The notes: a model not told the origin generated them from the sequence alone. DNA of 10,368 nucleotides from an uncultured Gemella sp. (GCA_938038035.1 CALHQV010000317.1:1-10368); one strand, 5' to 3'; shown: positions 1 through 7,440, counted from the stretch's first letter. Translations and numbers: made by a program.

Positions 1-638
1 ATATTTTGATATTCGTCATTTATTGGAAATTTTAATGAATAATTTAAAGGTTTAGAAATTTCTACAAGACCGTTTAATATTTCAAAATCAAAGATATGCC
101 CACCCGCTTTTAAATCATTACTAATGTAGTGTAAATGAAATCCACCAACTCCTAATCCTTGGGCATAATAAGGAGAGAAAAAACCAACTATTGTACCTTG
201 TGTATTTTTATAATGAAAAATATTTTGATTCTCTAGTACTTCAAGTAGAGGTGGATATGGTTTTTCTTGTTTTTTTGGAGATCTAGTATTCATTTTCTGA
301 AAGTTCCCTGAAATTTTTATTGCATAGAAATAATTTTGATTTAAGTAATCTTGAACTTTTTCTAATAAGTTTTTAAACGTAAGATTATCAAATTTTTGGT
401 ATTCTTTTTCGAATGTAGTAATTGTAGCGAACGGTGTACTTTCTTTGATTGATTGAAGATATGAATTACCGAAATAATCTGTTTTATAAACTTTACTATC
501 TAAAATTACCATTTCACCATCAATGCCATCAAATGTACCAATTCCAAAATCACCGTATTTTAGTAGTTCTTCTATAGTTAGGCTTCCACTATAAGCGCCT
601 TCTATGATTCCTGCCATAGTTCCATATTGAAATATCAT
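1..638 (-). CDS. aldC: alpha-acetolactate decarboxylase, C-terminus cut off by window edge
   Basis: This cytoplasmic enzyme decarboxylates alpha-acetolactate to acetoin, the branch that diverts pyruvate from acid production. I translated 212 codons from the ATG at 636-638 to the left edge with no stop. The N-terminus FQYGTMAG, followed by LLKYGDFGIGTFDGIDGE (about residues 25-42), is typical of the family. The zinc site is visible as FHLHYISNDLKAGGH, with His168, His170 and His181 spaced as in the known Bacillus enzyme. Family members are usually about 235-260 residues, so roughly 25-45 C-terminal residues lie outside. The ribosome site AGGAGG (645-650) overlaps the stop codon of the upstream acetyltransferase gene, so the two are probably co-transcribed and translationally coupled. 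No acetolactate synthase gene is visible here. Identification is firm; the symbol could equally be budA or alsD. Confidence 0.93.
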   Translation of the reverse strand, partial: MIFQYGTMAGIIEGAYSGSLTIEELLKYGDFGIGTFDGIDGEMVILDSKVYKTDYFGNSYLQSIKESTPFATITTFEKEYQKFDNLTFKNLLEKVQDYLNQNYFYAIKISGNFQKMNTRSPKKQEKPYPPLLEVLENQNIFHYKNTQGTIVGFFSPYYAQGLGVGGFHLHYISNDLKAGGHIFDFEILNGLVEISKPLNYSLKFPINDEYQN

Positions 639-648
639 TTTTATCCTC

Positions 649-1182
649 CTAGTAACTAATAGAATTAAATTCTTCTCTTAATATACCGTATTTTATAGAA
701 TCGTAGTATACACCATTGTAATATCTAACCTTTCTAATCTTTGCTTCACAAAGAAGTCCTAGTTTTTCTGCAAGTTTCATCATTCTTGTGTTTCCACTCC
801 AAGTAGTAAGTCCAATGTGTTGTATTTCAGGAAATCTGTTAAAACATAGATCAATCCACTTATGTAAAGCTGCATATCCTATACCTTTTGCCCAAATATT
901 CTGATCATATATTACAATTCCAATTTCTAGCCAACGAGTAGCAAAGCTTTCCCAATAATAAGTAACAATACCAATAGGCTTATCATTTAGAAATATTCCT
1001 AAGACACGTTCGCTTAGAAAAAATTCATGATGATTTTTTAGTAAGAATGTTTCTAAATCTATATATTTATATTCATTAAAGTATGGAGCATTATATTTAC
1101 TCCACTCGGGATTATCTGATGAGTAAATTATTTTATATAAATCCTTTAAATGTTTTTCCTTAATCTTATTTAGTGTAATCAT
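649..1182 (-). CDS. GNAT family N-acetyltransferase (RimJ/RimL-like)
   Basis: The 177-residue protein has the GNAT fold pattern. A strand with LGIFLNDKPIGIVTYY (about 61-76) leads to the acetyl-CoA loop NIWAKGIGYAAL (about 95-106, of the Q/R-x-x-G-x-G/A type). Then comes the C-terminal part LTTWSGNTRMMKLAEKLG (about 125-142), where Asn131 and the following helix match the RimJ/RimL subgroup. It should transfer acetyl from acetyl-CoA to an amine; the substrate cannot be read from sequence. The start at 1182 is supported by AAGGAGA at 1188-1194. It is the first gene of a two-gene unit with the acetolactate decarboxylase, 10 bases apart, from an extended -10 promoter at 1201-1209. A link between the two functions is not evident, and they may share only transcription. 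Confidence 0.88.
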   Translation of the reverse strand: MITLNKIKEKHLKDLYKIIYSSDNPEWSKYNAPYFNEYKYIDLETFLLKNHHEFFLSERVLGIFLNDKPIGIVTYYWESFATRWLEIGIVIYDQNIWAKGIGYAALHKWIDLCFNRFPEIQHIGLTTWSGNTRMMKLAEKLGLLCEAKIRKVRYYNGVYYDSIKYGILREEFNSISY

Positions 1183-1200
1183 ATGTATCTCCTTTTCTTT

Positions 1201-1209
1201 ATTATATCA
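1201..1209 (-). promoter_or_regulatory. extended -10 promoter of acetyltransferase-aldC operon
   Basis: Read on the minus strand the sequence is TGATATAAT, a perfect extended -10 box (TGn plus TATAAT), about 19 bases upstream of the start codon at 1182. No good -35 hexamer lies 17 bases upstream, as expected for extended -10 promoters. The leader would be very short, so no riboswitch fits. Confidence 0.6.
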
Positions 1210-1269
1210 TACAAGATGTCTAAAATATTATTTTCATAGTTGAATTCATTAGAATATTAAATTTTATTA

Positions 1270-1278
1270 TGATATAAT
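1270..1278 (+). promoter_or_regulatory. extended -10 promoter of psiE
   Basis: TGATATAAT at 1270-1278 is a second perfect extended -10 box, divergent from the one at 1201-1209 and about 31 bases before the psiE start. No convincing -35 is present. The two divergent boxes sit in a 127-base spacer between the acetyltransferase and psiE genes. Confidence 0.6.
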
Positions 1279-1309
1279 GATTCTTGTATAAAATGTTAAG
1301 AGGTGAAAA

Positions 1310-1711
1310 ATGGAGAAATTTAGTAAAATAATATCGGATATTTTCCTTTGGATAATGAACATCGGGTTATTAATCATAGGAGTATTACTATCATTTGGAT
1401 TAATAATGGAAGCTAAAGAAATATATCATGAAGGTGTGAAATTTTTAGCTGATCAAGGTAATTACCAGCACTTTGTTGAAGGGATATTAGTATTCTTTTT
1501 ATATTTTGAATTTGTAGCTCTGATTGTGAAATATTTTAAAAACAATTATCATTTTCCACTACGATACTTTATTTATATTGGAATAACAGCAATTATTAGG
1601 TTAATTATAGTTCAACATGATGATCCTTACAGCGTCTTAATATGGTCTGGAGCAATTTTATTATTAGTTATAAGTTTAGCTATTGCTGAGAAATTTATAA
1701 AAAAAGATTAA
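1310..1711 (+). CDS. psiE: PsiE-family membrane protein (phosphate-starvation-inducible)
   Basis: This is a 133-residue integral membrane protein with about four predicted helices (roughly 10-30, 56-78, 83-101 and 107-126). The central stretch FLYFEFVALIVKYFKNNYH and the following FPLRYFIYIGITAIIRLII (about 63-100) are strongly conserved in the PsiE family, whose E. coli member (about 136 residues) is induced by phosphate starvation. The biochemical role of the family is unknown. The start at 1310 is supported by AAGAGGTGA (1298-1306). The gene is monocistronic, with an extended -10 promoter upstream and a hairpin right after the stop. No obvious Pho box was found, so phosphate control is not supported by the sequence here. 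Confidence 0.85.
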   Translation: MEKFSKIISDIFLWIMNIGLLIIGVLLSFGLIMEAKEIYHEGVKFLADQGNYQHFVEGILVFFLYFEFVALIVKYFKNNYHFPLRYFIYIGITAIIRLIIVQHDDPYSVLIWSGAILLLVISLAIAEKFIKKD

Positions 1712-1714
1712 GAA

Positions 1715-1745
1715 AAGACTTCGAACAAAATTTGTTCGAAGTCTT
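1715..1745. terminator. bidirectional terminator between psiE and the nuclease
   Basis: Perfect 15-base arms AAGACTTCGAACAAA (1715-1729) and TTTGTTCGAAGTCTT (1731-1745) flank a single central base; in practice a shorter stem with a small loop would form. It begins 3 bases after the psiE stop and ends 4 bases before the nuclease stop. On the minus strand the stem is followed by TTTTCTTAATCTTTTTTT, a good U-rich tail. On the plus strand the tail is AATTCTATTT, which is weaker. It should serve both convergent genes. Confidence 0.85.
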
Positions 1746-1749
1746 AATT

Positions 1750-2496
1750 CTATTTCACAGTATATTTACCTGTTTTGTAGTCGATAGTAACACCTTTTTG
1801 GAAGTTTGGTAAGAATACATTGTATTTAACACTCTTACCATTATCTTCAACTGACATTGCTTCCATAATAACCCCTTGAGCAACTAGGTCATCACCTTTA
1901 AAAACAGGTGTTACACGATAACGTACATGTTTTTTAGTTTTCTTAACATAATCTGCAACTTCATTTTCAAAAGGAATCATATTAAGATTCATAAACCTTG
2001 TTCCTGTCATAAGGTTTTTGTCATTATCATTTTCTCCTGCTAGTTGGAAAGCAATTAAATGCGATCTATCGTAAACATGAGTTCCTCTATTACTTTGCCA
2101 TCCACTAGGACGAACATGTGCGATTTCTTCACGTTTTTCCGAAGGCATTAAGTCGACTCCGATGATCCCATTTGCTTGTCCAACACGACCAAGTTTATCT
2201 AAAGGACTATAGTTTTCAAATGAAGTCGTAGATAAATCTTCTTTAGAGAAGTATGGATTATTATTATTTAGTACTTTGTACTTATTATCATCAGTTGCTT
2301 CACTTTCTTTGGGTGCTGTAAGAGAGTTTATCACATCATCAGGAATTTTTGATACACTTGTAAATGTTGTGGCAGTATTCGAATTTTTGTTTGATGATTT
2401 ATTTGTGTAATAAGTAATAGCGAACGATGCTAAAATTATTATTGCAATTGATATAATTGAAAATAGTGACAATTGTTGTTTTTTTCTTTTTGCCAT
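1750..2496 (-). CDS. membrane-anchored DNA/RNA non-specific endonuclease (EndA/DNA-entry nuclease-like)
   Basis: The 248-residue protein has a basic N-terminus (MAKRKKQQ), one membrane helix (about residues 10-30), a Ser/Thr/Asn-rich linker, and a beta-beta-alpha-metal nuclease domain (about 95-248). The active-site motif is DRSH (143-146), with His146 as the expected general base. Downstream Asn161 and Asn170, in NLMTGTRFMN, are candidates for the Mg-binding Asn. KKHVRYRVTPVF (188-199) matches the conserved strand of this family. The classic DRGH motif of pneumococcal EndA is DRSH here. It is expected to act outside the membrane on DNA, for competence, nutrition or degradation of extracellular traps; which of these cannot be told. 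AAGGAGG (2501-2507) supports the start. No promoter is evident in the 68-base gap from trpS, so read-through from trpS is likely. Confidence 0.87.
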   Translation of the reverse strand: MAKRKKQQLSLFSIISIAIIILASFAITYYTNKSSNKNSNTATTFTSVSKIPDDVINSLTAPKESEATDDNKYKVLNNNNPYFSKEDLSTTSFENYSPLDKLGRVGQANGIIGVDLMPSEKREEIAHVRPSGWQSNRGTHVYDRSHLIAFQLAGENDNDKNLMTGTRFMNLNMIPFENEVADYVKKTKKHVRYRVTPVFKGDDLVAQGVIMEAMSVEDNGKSVKYNVFLPNFQKGVTIDYKTGKYTVK

Positions 2497-2531
2497 AGGG
2501 CCTCCTTATTTTTTAATAATTCAAACGACTA

Positions 2532-2556
2532 AGAGGAAGAGTAGAGCTCTTCCCCT
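2532..2556 (-). terminator. hairpin after trpS, probable weak or partial terminator
   Basis: Ten-base arms AGAGGAAGAG (2532-2541) and CTCTTCCCCT (2547-2556), with one G-U pair and a 5-base loop, begin 8 bases past the trpS stop. On the minus strand the stem is followed by TAGTCGTTTGAATTATT, which is not a U-tract, so termination may be incomplete and allow expression of the nuclease gene. It could also be an RNA-stability or processing hairpin. Confidence 0.5.
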
Positions 2557-2564
2557 ATAAAAAT

Positions 2565-3581
2565 TTATTTTTTGAAGTAATTAATTCCCATTGCATCTTT
2601 TACTTCATCTAAAGTAGCAGCTGCAACTTTTTCAGCTTTTTCACTTCCAGCTTTAAGCATTCTGTATACTTCAGCTTTGTCTTTTGCGAATTCTTCACGA
2701 CGCTCTCTTATAGGGCGTAAGTAGTCTTGCATTACATCATTTAAACGACGTTTTAGTTTCATGTCACCAAGTCCACCACGTGAGTAGTGTTCTTTAAGTT
2801 CAGCAACTTCATCAGTGCGAGTATCGAAAATGTCTAAGTATTTGAATACAACATTTCCTTCGACTTGACCTGGATCTTCAATCTTAATATGATTTGGATC
2901 AGTGTACATTTTCATGATTTTAGCTTTAATGTTTTCTTCGCTATCACCTAAGTAAATACCATTGTTTAAACTCTTACTCATTTTCCCTTGTCCATCAATA
3001 CCTACAAGACGGGCATGATTTTTTGGTGGTAGTACAATCTCAGGTAATACTAAAACTTCTTTATTGTATGTTCTATTGAAGTCACGAACGATTTCACGAG
3101 TTTGTTCAAGCATTGGTTTTTGATCTTCACCAACAGGAACGTGCGTTGCTTTAAAGGCAGTAATATCCGCAGCCTGGCTTACAGGATAAGTAAAGAATCC
3201 TGCAGGAATACTTTCACCAAATTTTTTGTCATTAATTTCCTGTTTAACAGTAGGGTTACGGTGTAATCTAGAAACCGATACTAAATTCATGTAGTACATG
3301 TATAATTCTGCAAGTTGTGGAATTTGTGATTGAATAAAAATAGTAGTTTTTTTAGGATCGATTCCAACGGCAAGATAATCAAGTGCTACTTCTGTAATAT
3401 TTTCGATAACTTTTCCTGGGTTATCAGCATTATCAGTAAGTGCTTGTTGATCGGCAATCATAATAAATACTTCAGTATCATCTTCGTTTTGTAAAGCTAC
3501 GCGATTTTTTAAAGAACCAACATAGTGTCCTAAGTGAAGTTTACCAGTAGGTCTATCTCCAGTTAAAATAATTTTTGTCAT
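2565..3581 (-). CDS. trpS: tryptophanyl-tRNA synthetase
   Basis: This class I aminoacyl-tRNA synthetase of 338 residues, the normal length, charges tRNA-Trp with tryptophan in the cytoplasm. The HIGH signature appears as HLGH (16-19) within TGKLHLGHYVGSL. The second signature, KMSKS, is at 200-204 in GQGKMSKSLNNG. GEDQ (151-154) and the tryptophan-pocket segment YPVSQAADI (132-140) are also family hallmarks. AAAGGAG lies about 10 bases upstream of the ATG at 3581, and an extended -10 box lies at 3624-3632. The leader is only about 35 bases, too short for a T-box or trp attenuator, so tRNA-dependent leader control seems absent. It diverges from lplA and is followed by the nuclease gene. Confidence 0.97.
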   Translation of the reverse strand: MTKIILTGDRPTGKLHLGHYVGSLKNRVALQNEDDTEVFIMIADQQALTDNADNPGKVIENITEVALDYLAVGIDPKKTTIFIQSQIPQLAELYMYYMNLVSVSRLHRNPTVKQEINDKKFGESIPAGFFTYPVSQAADITAFKATHVPVGEDQKPMLEQTREIVRDFNRTYNKEVLVLPEIVLPPKNHARLVGIDGQGKMSKSLNNGIYLGDSEENIKAKIMKMYTDPNHIKIEDPGQVEGNVVFKYLDIFDTRTDEVAELKEHYSRGGLGDMKLKRRLNDVMQDYLRPIRERREEFAKDKAEVYRMLKAGSEKAEKVAAATLDEVKDAMGINYFKK

Positions 3582-3623
3582 AAAAGGGTAACTCCTTTAA
3601 AATAATTTTAATAATTCTTTATA

Positions 3624-3632
3624 ATTATACCA
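3624..3632 (-). promoter_or_regulatory. extended -10 promoter of trpS
   Basis: On the minus strand this reads TGGTATAAT, an extended -10 box about 42 bases before the start codon. A partial -35 (TTCAAA at 3651-3656) is 21 bases away, too far to count as good. Confidence 0.6.
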
Positions 3633-3711
3633 TAATCTGGCTGAAGTTTGTTTGAAATAACATAAAAAATATTAATTTGGATAAAAATTTAGTGTTTTAA
3701 TTAGTAAAAAA

Positions 3712-3720
3712 TGGTATAAT
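3712..3720 (+). promoter_or_regulatory. extended -10 promoter of lplA
   Basis: TGGTATAAT at 3712-3720 is identical to the divergent trpS box. It lies about 38 bases before the lplA start, which has its own AAGGAG site at 3747-3752. No good -35 hexamer was found. Confidence 0.6.
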
Positions 3721-3758
3721 AGGGAGTAAAGAAATAGTTAATTATTAAGGAGATTAAT

Positions 3759-4748
3759 ATGATATATATAGAATCAAAAAGTAATGATCCACGCTACAAT
3801 ACTGCATTAGAGCTTTATGCTTTTAATGAGCTAGCAGAAAAAGATGATGTGTTTATGCTATGGATAAACTCACCATGTATCGTTGTTGGTAAGAACCAAA
3901 ACACAACAGAAGAAGTAAACCAAAAATTCTGTGATGATAAAGATATAAAAATCGTTCGTCGTGTAAGTGGTGGTGGTGCAGTTTACCACGATTTAAACAA
4001 TTTAAACTACACAATTATCTCAAATGGTAGAAGTGGTGAAGAATTTGACTTCAAATCATTCTCACAACCTGTGCTAGATGCATTAGACTCATTAGGAGTT
4101 AAAGCGGAATTTACAGGACGTAATGACTTAGAAATTGATGGACAAAAATTCTGTGGTAATGCTCAATACGTACGTAATGGGCGTATTATGCACCATGGTT
4201 GTTTAATGTTTGATGTTGATACATCAGTTTTAGCGGATGCTTTAAAAGTATCTAAAGATAAGATTGAATCAAAAGGTATCAAATCAGTACGTTCTCGTGT
4301 AACAAACATTAAAGATCATCTTCCGAACCAAGATATGACAGTTCAAGATTTCGTAGCTGCACTTAAAAAATATATGAGTGAAAAATACGAAATGACTGAT
4401 TTTGTTGCAACTGAAGACGATGAAGCTGCAATCTTAGCTATTCAAGAAGAAAAAAATAACTCATGGGATTGGGTATACGGTAAAAACCCTGACTTCAATA
4501 TTAAACGTAATAGAAGACTTAAAACTGGTAAAATTGAAGCTAATATCTTGGTAGAACAAGGAGTTATTACTAATATTAAATTTTACGGAGACTTCTTCGG
4601 AGTAATGGATGTAGAAGATATTGCTAAAAAATTAGTAGGTGTAAAATACCAAAAAGAAGATGTTCAAAAAGTGTTAGAACAAATTGACATTAACTCTTAC
4701 TTCTTAGGAGCAACATTAGAAGAAGTAGTAGATATTTTAGTAGACTAA
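3759..4748 (+). CDS. lplA: lipoate-protein ligase A
   Basis: The 329-residue cytoplasmic ligase activates free lipoate with ATP and attaches it to lysines of E2/GcvH lipoyl domains. The BPL/LplA catalytic domain contains RRVSGGGAVYHD (67-78), the lipoyl-AMP binding loop. Then come the FTGRNDLEIDGQKFCGNAQ region (118-136), with the expected catalytic Lys130, and RVTNI (180-184). A C-terminal accessory domain (about 250-329) has the family pattern, so this is the long bipartite form that both activates and transfers. The AAGGAG site at 3747-3752 fixes the start. The downstream YbjQ-family gene follows after 24 bases in the same direction. No lipoyl-dependent dehydrogenase genes are in the window. 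The gene implies lipoate scavenging; whether synthesis is absent cannot be seen. Confidence 0.95.
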   Translation: MIYIESKSNDPRYNTALELYAFNELAEKDDVFMLWINSPCIVVGKNQNTTEEVNQKFCDDKDIKIVRRVSGGGAVYHDLNNLNYTIISNGRSGEEFDFKSFSQPVLDALDSLGVKAEFTGRNDLEIDGQKFCGNAQYVRNGRIMHHGCLMFDVDTSVLADALKVSKDKIESKGIKSVRSRVTNIKDHLPNQDMTVQDFVAALKKYMSEKYEMTDFVATEDDEAAILAIQEEKNNSWDWVYGKNPDFNIKRNRRLKTGKIEANILVEQGVITNIKFYGDFFGVMDVEDIAKKLVGVKYQKEDVQKVLEQIDINSYFLGATLEEVVDILVD

Positions 4749-4772
4749 TAAATAATTTTGGAGTGAAGTAAT

Positions 4773-5096
4773 ATGATTATTGCAACAACAAACTATATAC
4801 CAGGAATGGAAGTAGTAGAATATAAAGGTTTAGCTACAGGAGAAGTAGTAGCTGGAATTAATGTCATCAAAGATATAGGAGCAGGAATTCGAAACCTTTT
4901 TGGTGGAAGAGTTCAAGGGTATGAAGATGAAATTATTCAAGCAAGAGCACAAGTTTTAAAAGAGTTAGAAGATCGTGCAGCTGAGATGGGTGCTAATGCT
5001 GTTATCGGAGTTAGAATTGATTTCGATCCTATAGGAGGCGACGGTAACAATATGCTTTTAGTTACAGTTACTGGAACAGCTGTAGTAGTAAGATAA
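4773..5096 (+). CDS. YbjQ / UPF0145 family protein
   Basis: This small cytoplasmic protein of 107 residues has the usual family length. The N-terminus MIIATTNYIPGMEVVEYKGL, then GEVVAGINVIKDIGAGIRN (about 23-41) and GYEDEIIQARAQ (49-60), and the C-terminal MGANAVIGVRIDFDPIG (72-88) are diagnostic of YbjQ/UPF0145. The family is often labelled heavy-metal-binding on structural grounds and probably forms pentamers; the cellular role is not established. No Cys or His metal ligands are present in this copy, which weakens a metal role here. GGAGTGA (4760-4766) supports the start. It lies 24 bases after lplA and is probably in its operon. Confidence 0.9.
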   Translation: MIIATTNYIPGMEVVEYKGLATGEVVAGINVIKDIGAGIRNLFGGRVQGYEDEIIQARAQVLKELEDRAAEMGANAVIGVRIDFDPIGGDGNNMLLVTVTGTAVVVR

Positions 5097-5124
5097 ACTT
5101 ATATAAATTATAAAATAAAAATAA

Positions 5125-5153
5125 TAGCAATATTTGTTGATATATTGTATAAT
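5125..5153 (+). promoter_or_regulatory. candidate promoter of the sortase gene
   Basis: TATAAT at 5148-5153 has a weak -35 match, TAGCAA (5125-5130), at 17-base spacing. The box lies about 42 bases before the sortase start, in the 99-base gap after the YbjQ-family gene. No terminator hairpin was seen in that gap, so read-through from lplA is also possible. Confidence 0.5.
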
Positions 5154-5195
5154 GTTAAACAGCGATTAAAATTTCAATAGAGAGGAAAAATATTA

Positions 5196-5993
5196 ATGAA
5201 AAAAGTATTTAACTTTAAAAAGATTTTCTCTATTTTACTTTTAGCAATTGCTTTAGTAACGTCTGCTGTGTTTGTAGCAGGATGTAGTGATGATAAAGGA
5301 ACAAGTTCTAGTTCATCAAAAGCAACTTATACAGTAAGTAAAGAAGAGAAAGATTATTTATCAAAACGTTTTTCAGAATTATCTAAGACGAATAATGAAA
5401 CTGTAGCTTATGTTTATGCTCCAGGTACTCAATTAGATGAACCAGTAGTTCAAACTAATGACAACGAAACATACTTAGATAAAACTTTTGATGGTGGACA
5501 CGTTCCTTACCTTGGTACTGTATTCATGGATATGGATAACAAAAAAGACTTCCATGACAGATTAACTTGGTTATTCGGTCACGCTCGTGGAAGTAAAGTT
5601 GGGGATCACCGTATGTTCAACGATGTTAACTACTATGATAAACAAGAATACATGGATAAACATAAATTTGTAGTTATTGAAACTCCTGAGAGAAAATACT
5701 ACTATGAAGCAGCATTCTTAACAATCGTTCCAGAAACAACATCATTTTATCGTTTAGATTTTGAAAATGATGAAGATTTCTTAAACCAATTAACAAATGT
5801 TAAGAAAGATGCAGCAACTAAAAACGATAGCGTTCAACTTAAAGGAAATGATAAATACTTAGTATTATCTACTTGCCGTGAGGAAGACGAAACAATTCGT
5901 TCTAACCTGTACCTACGTCAAATTCCAGATAACGAAATGAACGATTTCTTAGCTAAACATAAAGATGAATTAAAATATGTAGCTACAAGATAA
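5196..5993 (+). CDS. class B sortase with a lipoprotein-type signal
   Basis: The 265-residue extracytoplasmic transpeptidase would cleave a C-terminal sorting motif and join the protein to cell-wall peptide. The catalytic triad is visible: His129 in LFGHARG, Cys227 in LVLSTC, and Arg235 in TIRSNLYLRQI. The order and spacing fit class B, with the Cys-Arg loop about two residues shorter than in S. aureus SrtB. The N-terminus has a basic start, a hydrophobic core (about 10-27) and then FVAGC, so Cys30 is a plausible lipobox cysteine, followed by a Ser-rich linker (31-42). It would then be lipid-anchored rather than held by a transmembrane helix, which is unusual for a sortase. AGAGG (5181-5185) supports the start. 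No sorting substrate or heme-uptake gene is adjacent. Confidence 0.9.
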   Translation: MKKVFNFKKIFSILLLAIALVTSAVFVAGCSDDKGTSSSSSKATYTVSKEEKDYLSKRFSELSKTNNETVAYVYAPGTQLDEPVVQTNDNETYLDKTFDGGHVPYLGTVFMDMDNKKDFHDRLTWLFGHARGSKVGDHRMFNDVNYYDKQEYMDKHKFVVIETPERKYYYEAAFLTIVPETTSFYRLDFENDEDFLNQLTNVKKDAATKNDSVQLKGNDKYLVLSTCREEDETIRSNLYLRQIPDNEMNDFLAKHKDELKYVATR

Positions 5994-6001
5994 TAAATAA
6001 T

Positions 6002-6041
6002 AAAAAGCAATCTAATGATTAAGTTCACTAGATTGCTTTTT
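6002..6041. terminator. bidirectional terminator between sortase and MATE genes
   Basis: Perfect 13-base arms AAAAAGCAATCTA (6002-6014) and TAGATTGCTTTTT (6029-6041) flank a 14-base loop that can add a TGA/TCA pair set. Runs of T on both strands flank the stem, so it can end transcription of the sortase (stop about 9 bases upstream) and of the convergent MATE gene (stop 8 bases away). Confidence 0.9.
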
Positions 6042-6048
6042 AGTTTAT

Positions 6049-7428
6049 CTAAATAATATTTTGTTTAGGCATATTTTTAAATTCTCTAACTAAGAAGAAT
6101 AAAGAAACTGAGAATGCACAAAGGTCGGTCACTGGAGTGGCATAGATTATTCCTTCAATACCAAAGAAATGTGAAAGAATAAATAACATTGGTATTAGCA
6201 CAATAAGTTGCTTAGTTAGGGCAATAGTAACTCCAATTTTTGGTTTCCCTATTGCAGAGAAGAAAGTAGAACTTGAGATTTGAACACCATTTATAAATGT
6301 GAATAATAAGAAGAATCTCATGTACTTAACTGCGAACTCAAAGTAAAGATTATTACCATTACCAAATAGACTAACAATTTGTTTAGGAAAAATCTCAAAA
6401 ATTAAAAAGAATGTAATTGAGATAATCATAGCATATTTCATAGTATATCTCATCGTAGTACGAACTCGTTCGTATTTTTTAGCTCCGTAATTATATCCGA
6501 AAATTGGTTGTGCTCCTTGAATTAATCCAATAATAATAGCTATAAATATTATATAAATTTTAGCTACGATTCCAGCTACAGCTATAGGAATATCATTTCC
6601 GTATATAGAATTTGTACCGTGAATATTTAACAAGTTATTTGTTACTATTTGAGCTATCATATTAGAACCTTGGAAAACAAATGAGGGCATTCCGAACCCT
6701 GCAGCAACTTTTAATAAAGGTAACTTAGGGATAAAGTCTTGCTTAGTAAATTTAACACTTTTGAATTTTGGAAAATATAAAACAAGGGCCAATGCAGATA
6801 AGAATTGGCTTATAACTGTAGCCCAGGCTGATCCAGCAATTCCCCAACCAAATCCAAAGATGAAAATTGGATTAAGAATAGTATTAAGTACTGCACCAAA
6901 AATAATGGCAAACATTGAATATTTAGGGCTATTATCAGAACGTACAATAGGGTTAGTACTAATAGAAATTAGTAAGAATGGAATCCCTAAAGATGTAATA
7001 CCAGCAAAGGTCATTGCATACTCTAAAATTTCATCTGTAGATCCAAACGCGTACATTAGAGGTTTTAAGAATATGTGAACTAAAATCGTAATAATAATAC
7101 CTATAATAAATAATGAAGATACTGCAGTACCAACTACAGATTTTGCTTTTTCAGGATTACCACGACCTAACTCAAGATTAAAGTTAGAGGCAGCACCAAT
7201 TCCTATCATTAAACCTATAGCTAGGCAAATAGTTGTAAGAGGAAAGGCGACATTTGTTGCAGCATTACCTAAGTATCCAACACCTTGACCGATAAAAATC
7301 TGATCGATTACACTATACATCGCATTAATAATATTCGCAGTAATAGCAGGCCAGGCAAAGGATGTAAGTAATTTTTTTATAGGTTTTGTGCCTAGCGGAT
7401 TTTCTATATAATTTTGTGTTTTTTCCAT
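6049..7428 (-). CDS. MATE family multidrug/Na+ antiporter (MepA-like)
   Basis: The 459-residue inner-membrane protein has about 12 predicted helices in two MatE repeats (about 18-178 and 240-400). Family features include TSFAWPAITANIINAMYSVI (about 22-41) with IDQIFIGQGVG following, RSDNSPKYSM near 160-172, the loop LNPIFIFGFGWGIAGSAWAT (about 185-205), and IQGAQPIFGYNYGAKK in the second half. Members export cationic drugs or dyes by Na+ or H+ antiport. Length and the MarR partner resemble the mepR-mepA arrangement of staphylococci, but the substrate is not known. AAGGAGG (7436-7442) overlaps the stop codon of the MarR gene, so the two are translationally coupled and the pump is probably induced through that repressor. 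Confidence 0.9.
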   Translation of the reverse strand: MEKTQNYIENPLGTKPIKKLLTSFAWPAITANIINAMYSVIDQIFIGQGVGYLGNAATNVAFPLTTICLAIGLMIGIGAASNFNLELGRGNPEKAKSVVGTAVSSLFIIGIIITILVHIFLKPLMYAFGSTDEILEYAMTFAGITSLGIPFLLISISTNPIVRSDNSPKYSMFAIIFGAVLNTILNPIFIFGFGWGIAGSAWATVISQFLSALALVLYFPKFKSVKFTKQDFIPKLPLLKVAAGFGMPSFVFQGSNMIAQIVTNNLLNIHGTNSIYGNDIPIAVAGIVAKIYIIFIAIIIGLIQGAQPIFGYNYGAKKYERVRTTMRYTMKYAMIISITFFLIFEIFPKQIVSLFGNGNNLYFEFAVKYMRFFLLFTFINGVQISSSTFFSAIGKPKIGVTIALTKQLIVLIPMLFILSHFFGIEGIIYATPVTDLCAFSVSLFFLVREFKNMPKQNII

Positions 7429-7440
7429 ATGATTTCCTCC

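Noticed and set aside
3582..3623. Possible T-box or trp leader before trpS
   Set aside because: The leader from the mapped -10 box is only about 35 bases, too short, with no specifier loop or terminator/antiterminator pair.
4773..5096. Assigning a heavy-metal-binding function to the YbjQ-family protein
   Set aside because: The family label is weak, and this copy has no Cys or His to bind metal; only family membership is reported.
6761..7078. Plus-strand open frame of 105 codons
   Set aside because: It lies wholly antisense to the well-supported MATE gene and has no family features or ribosome site.
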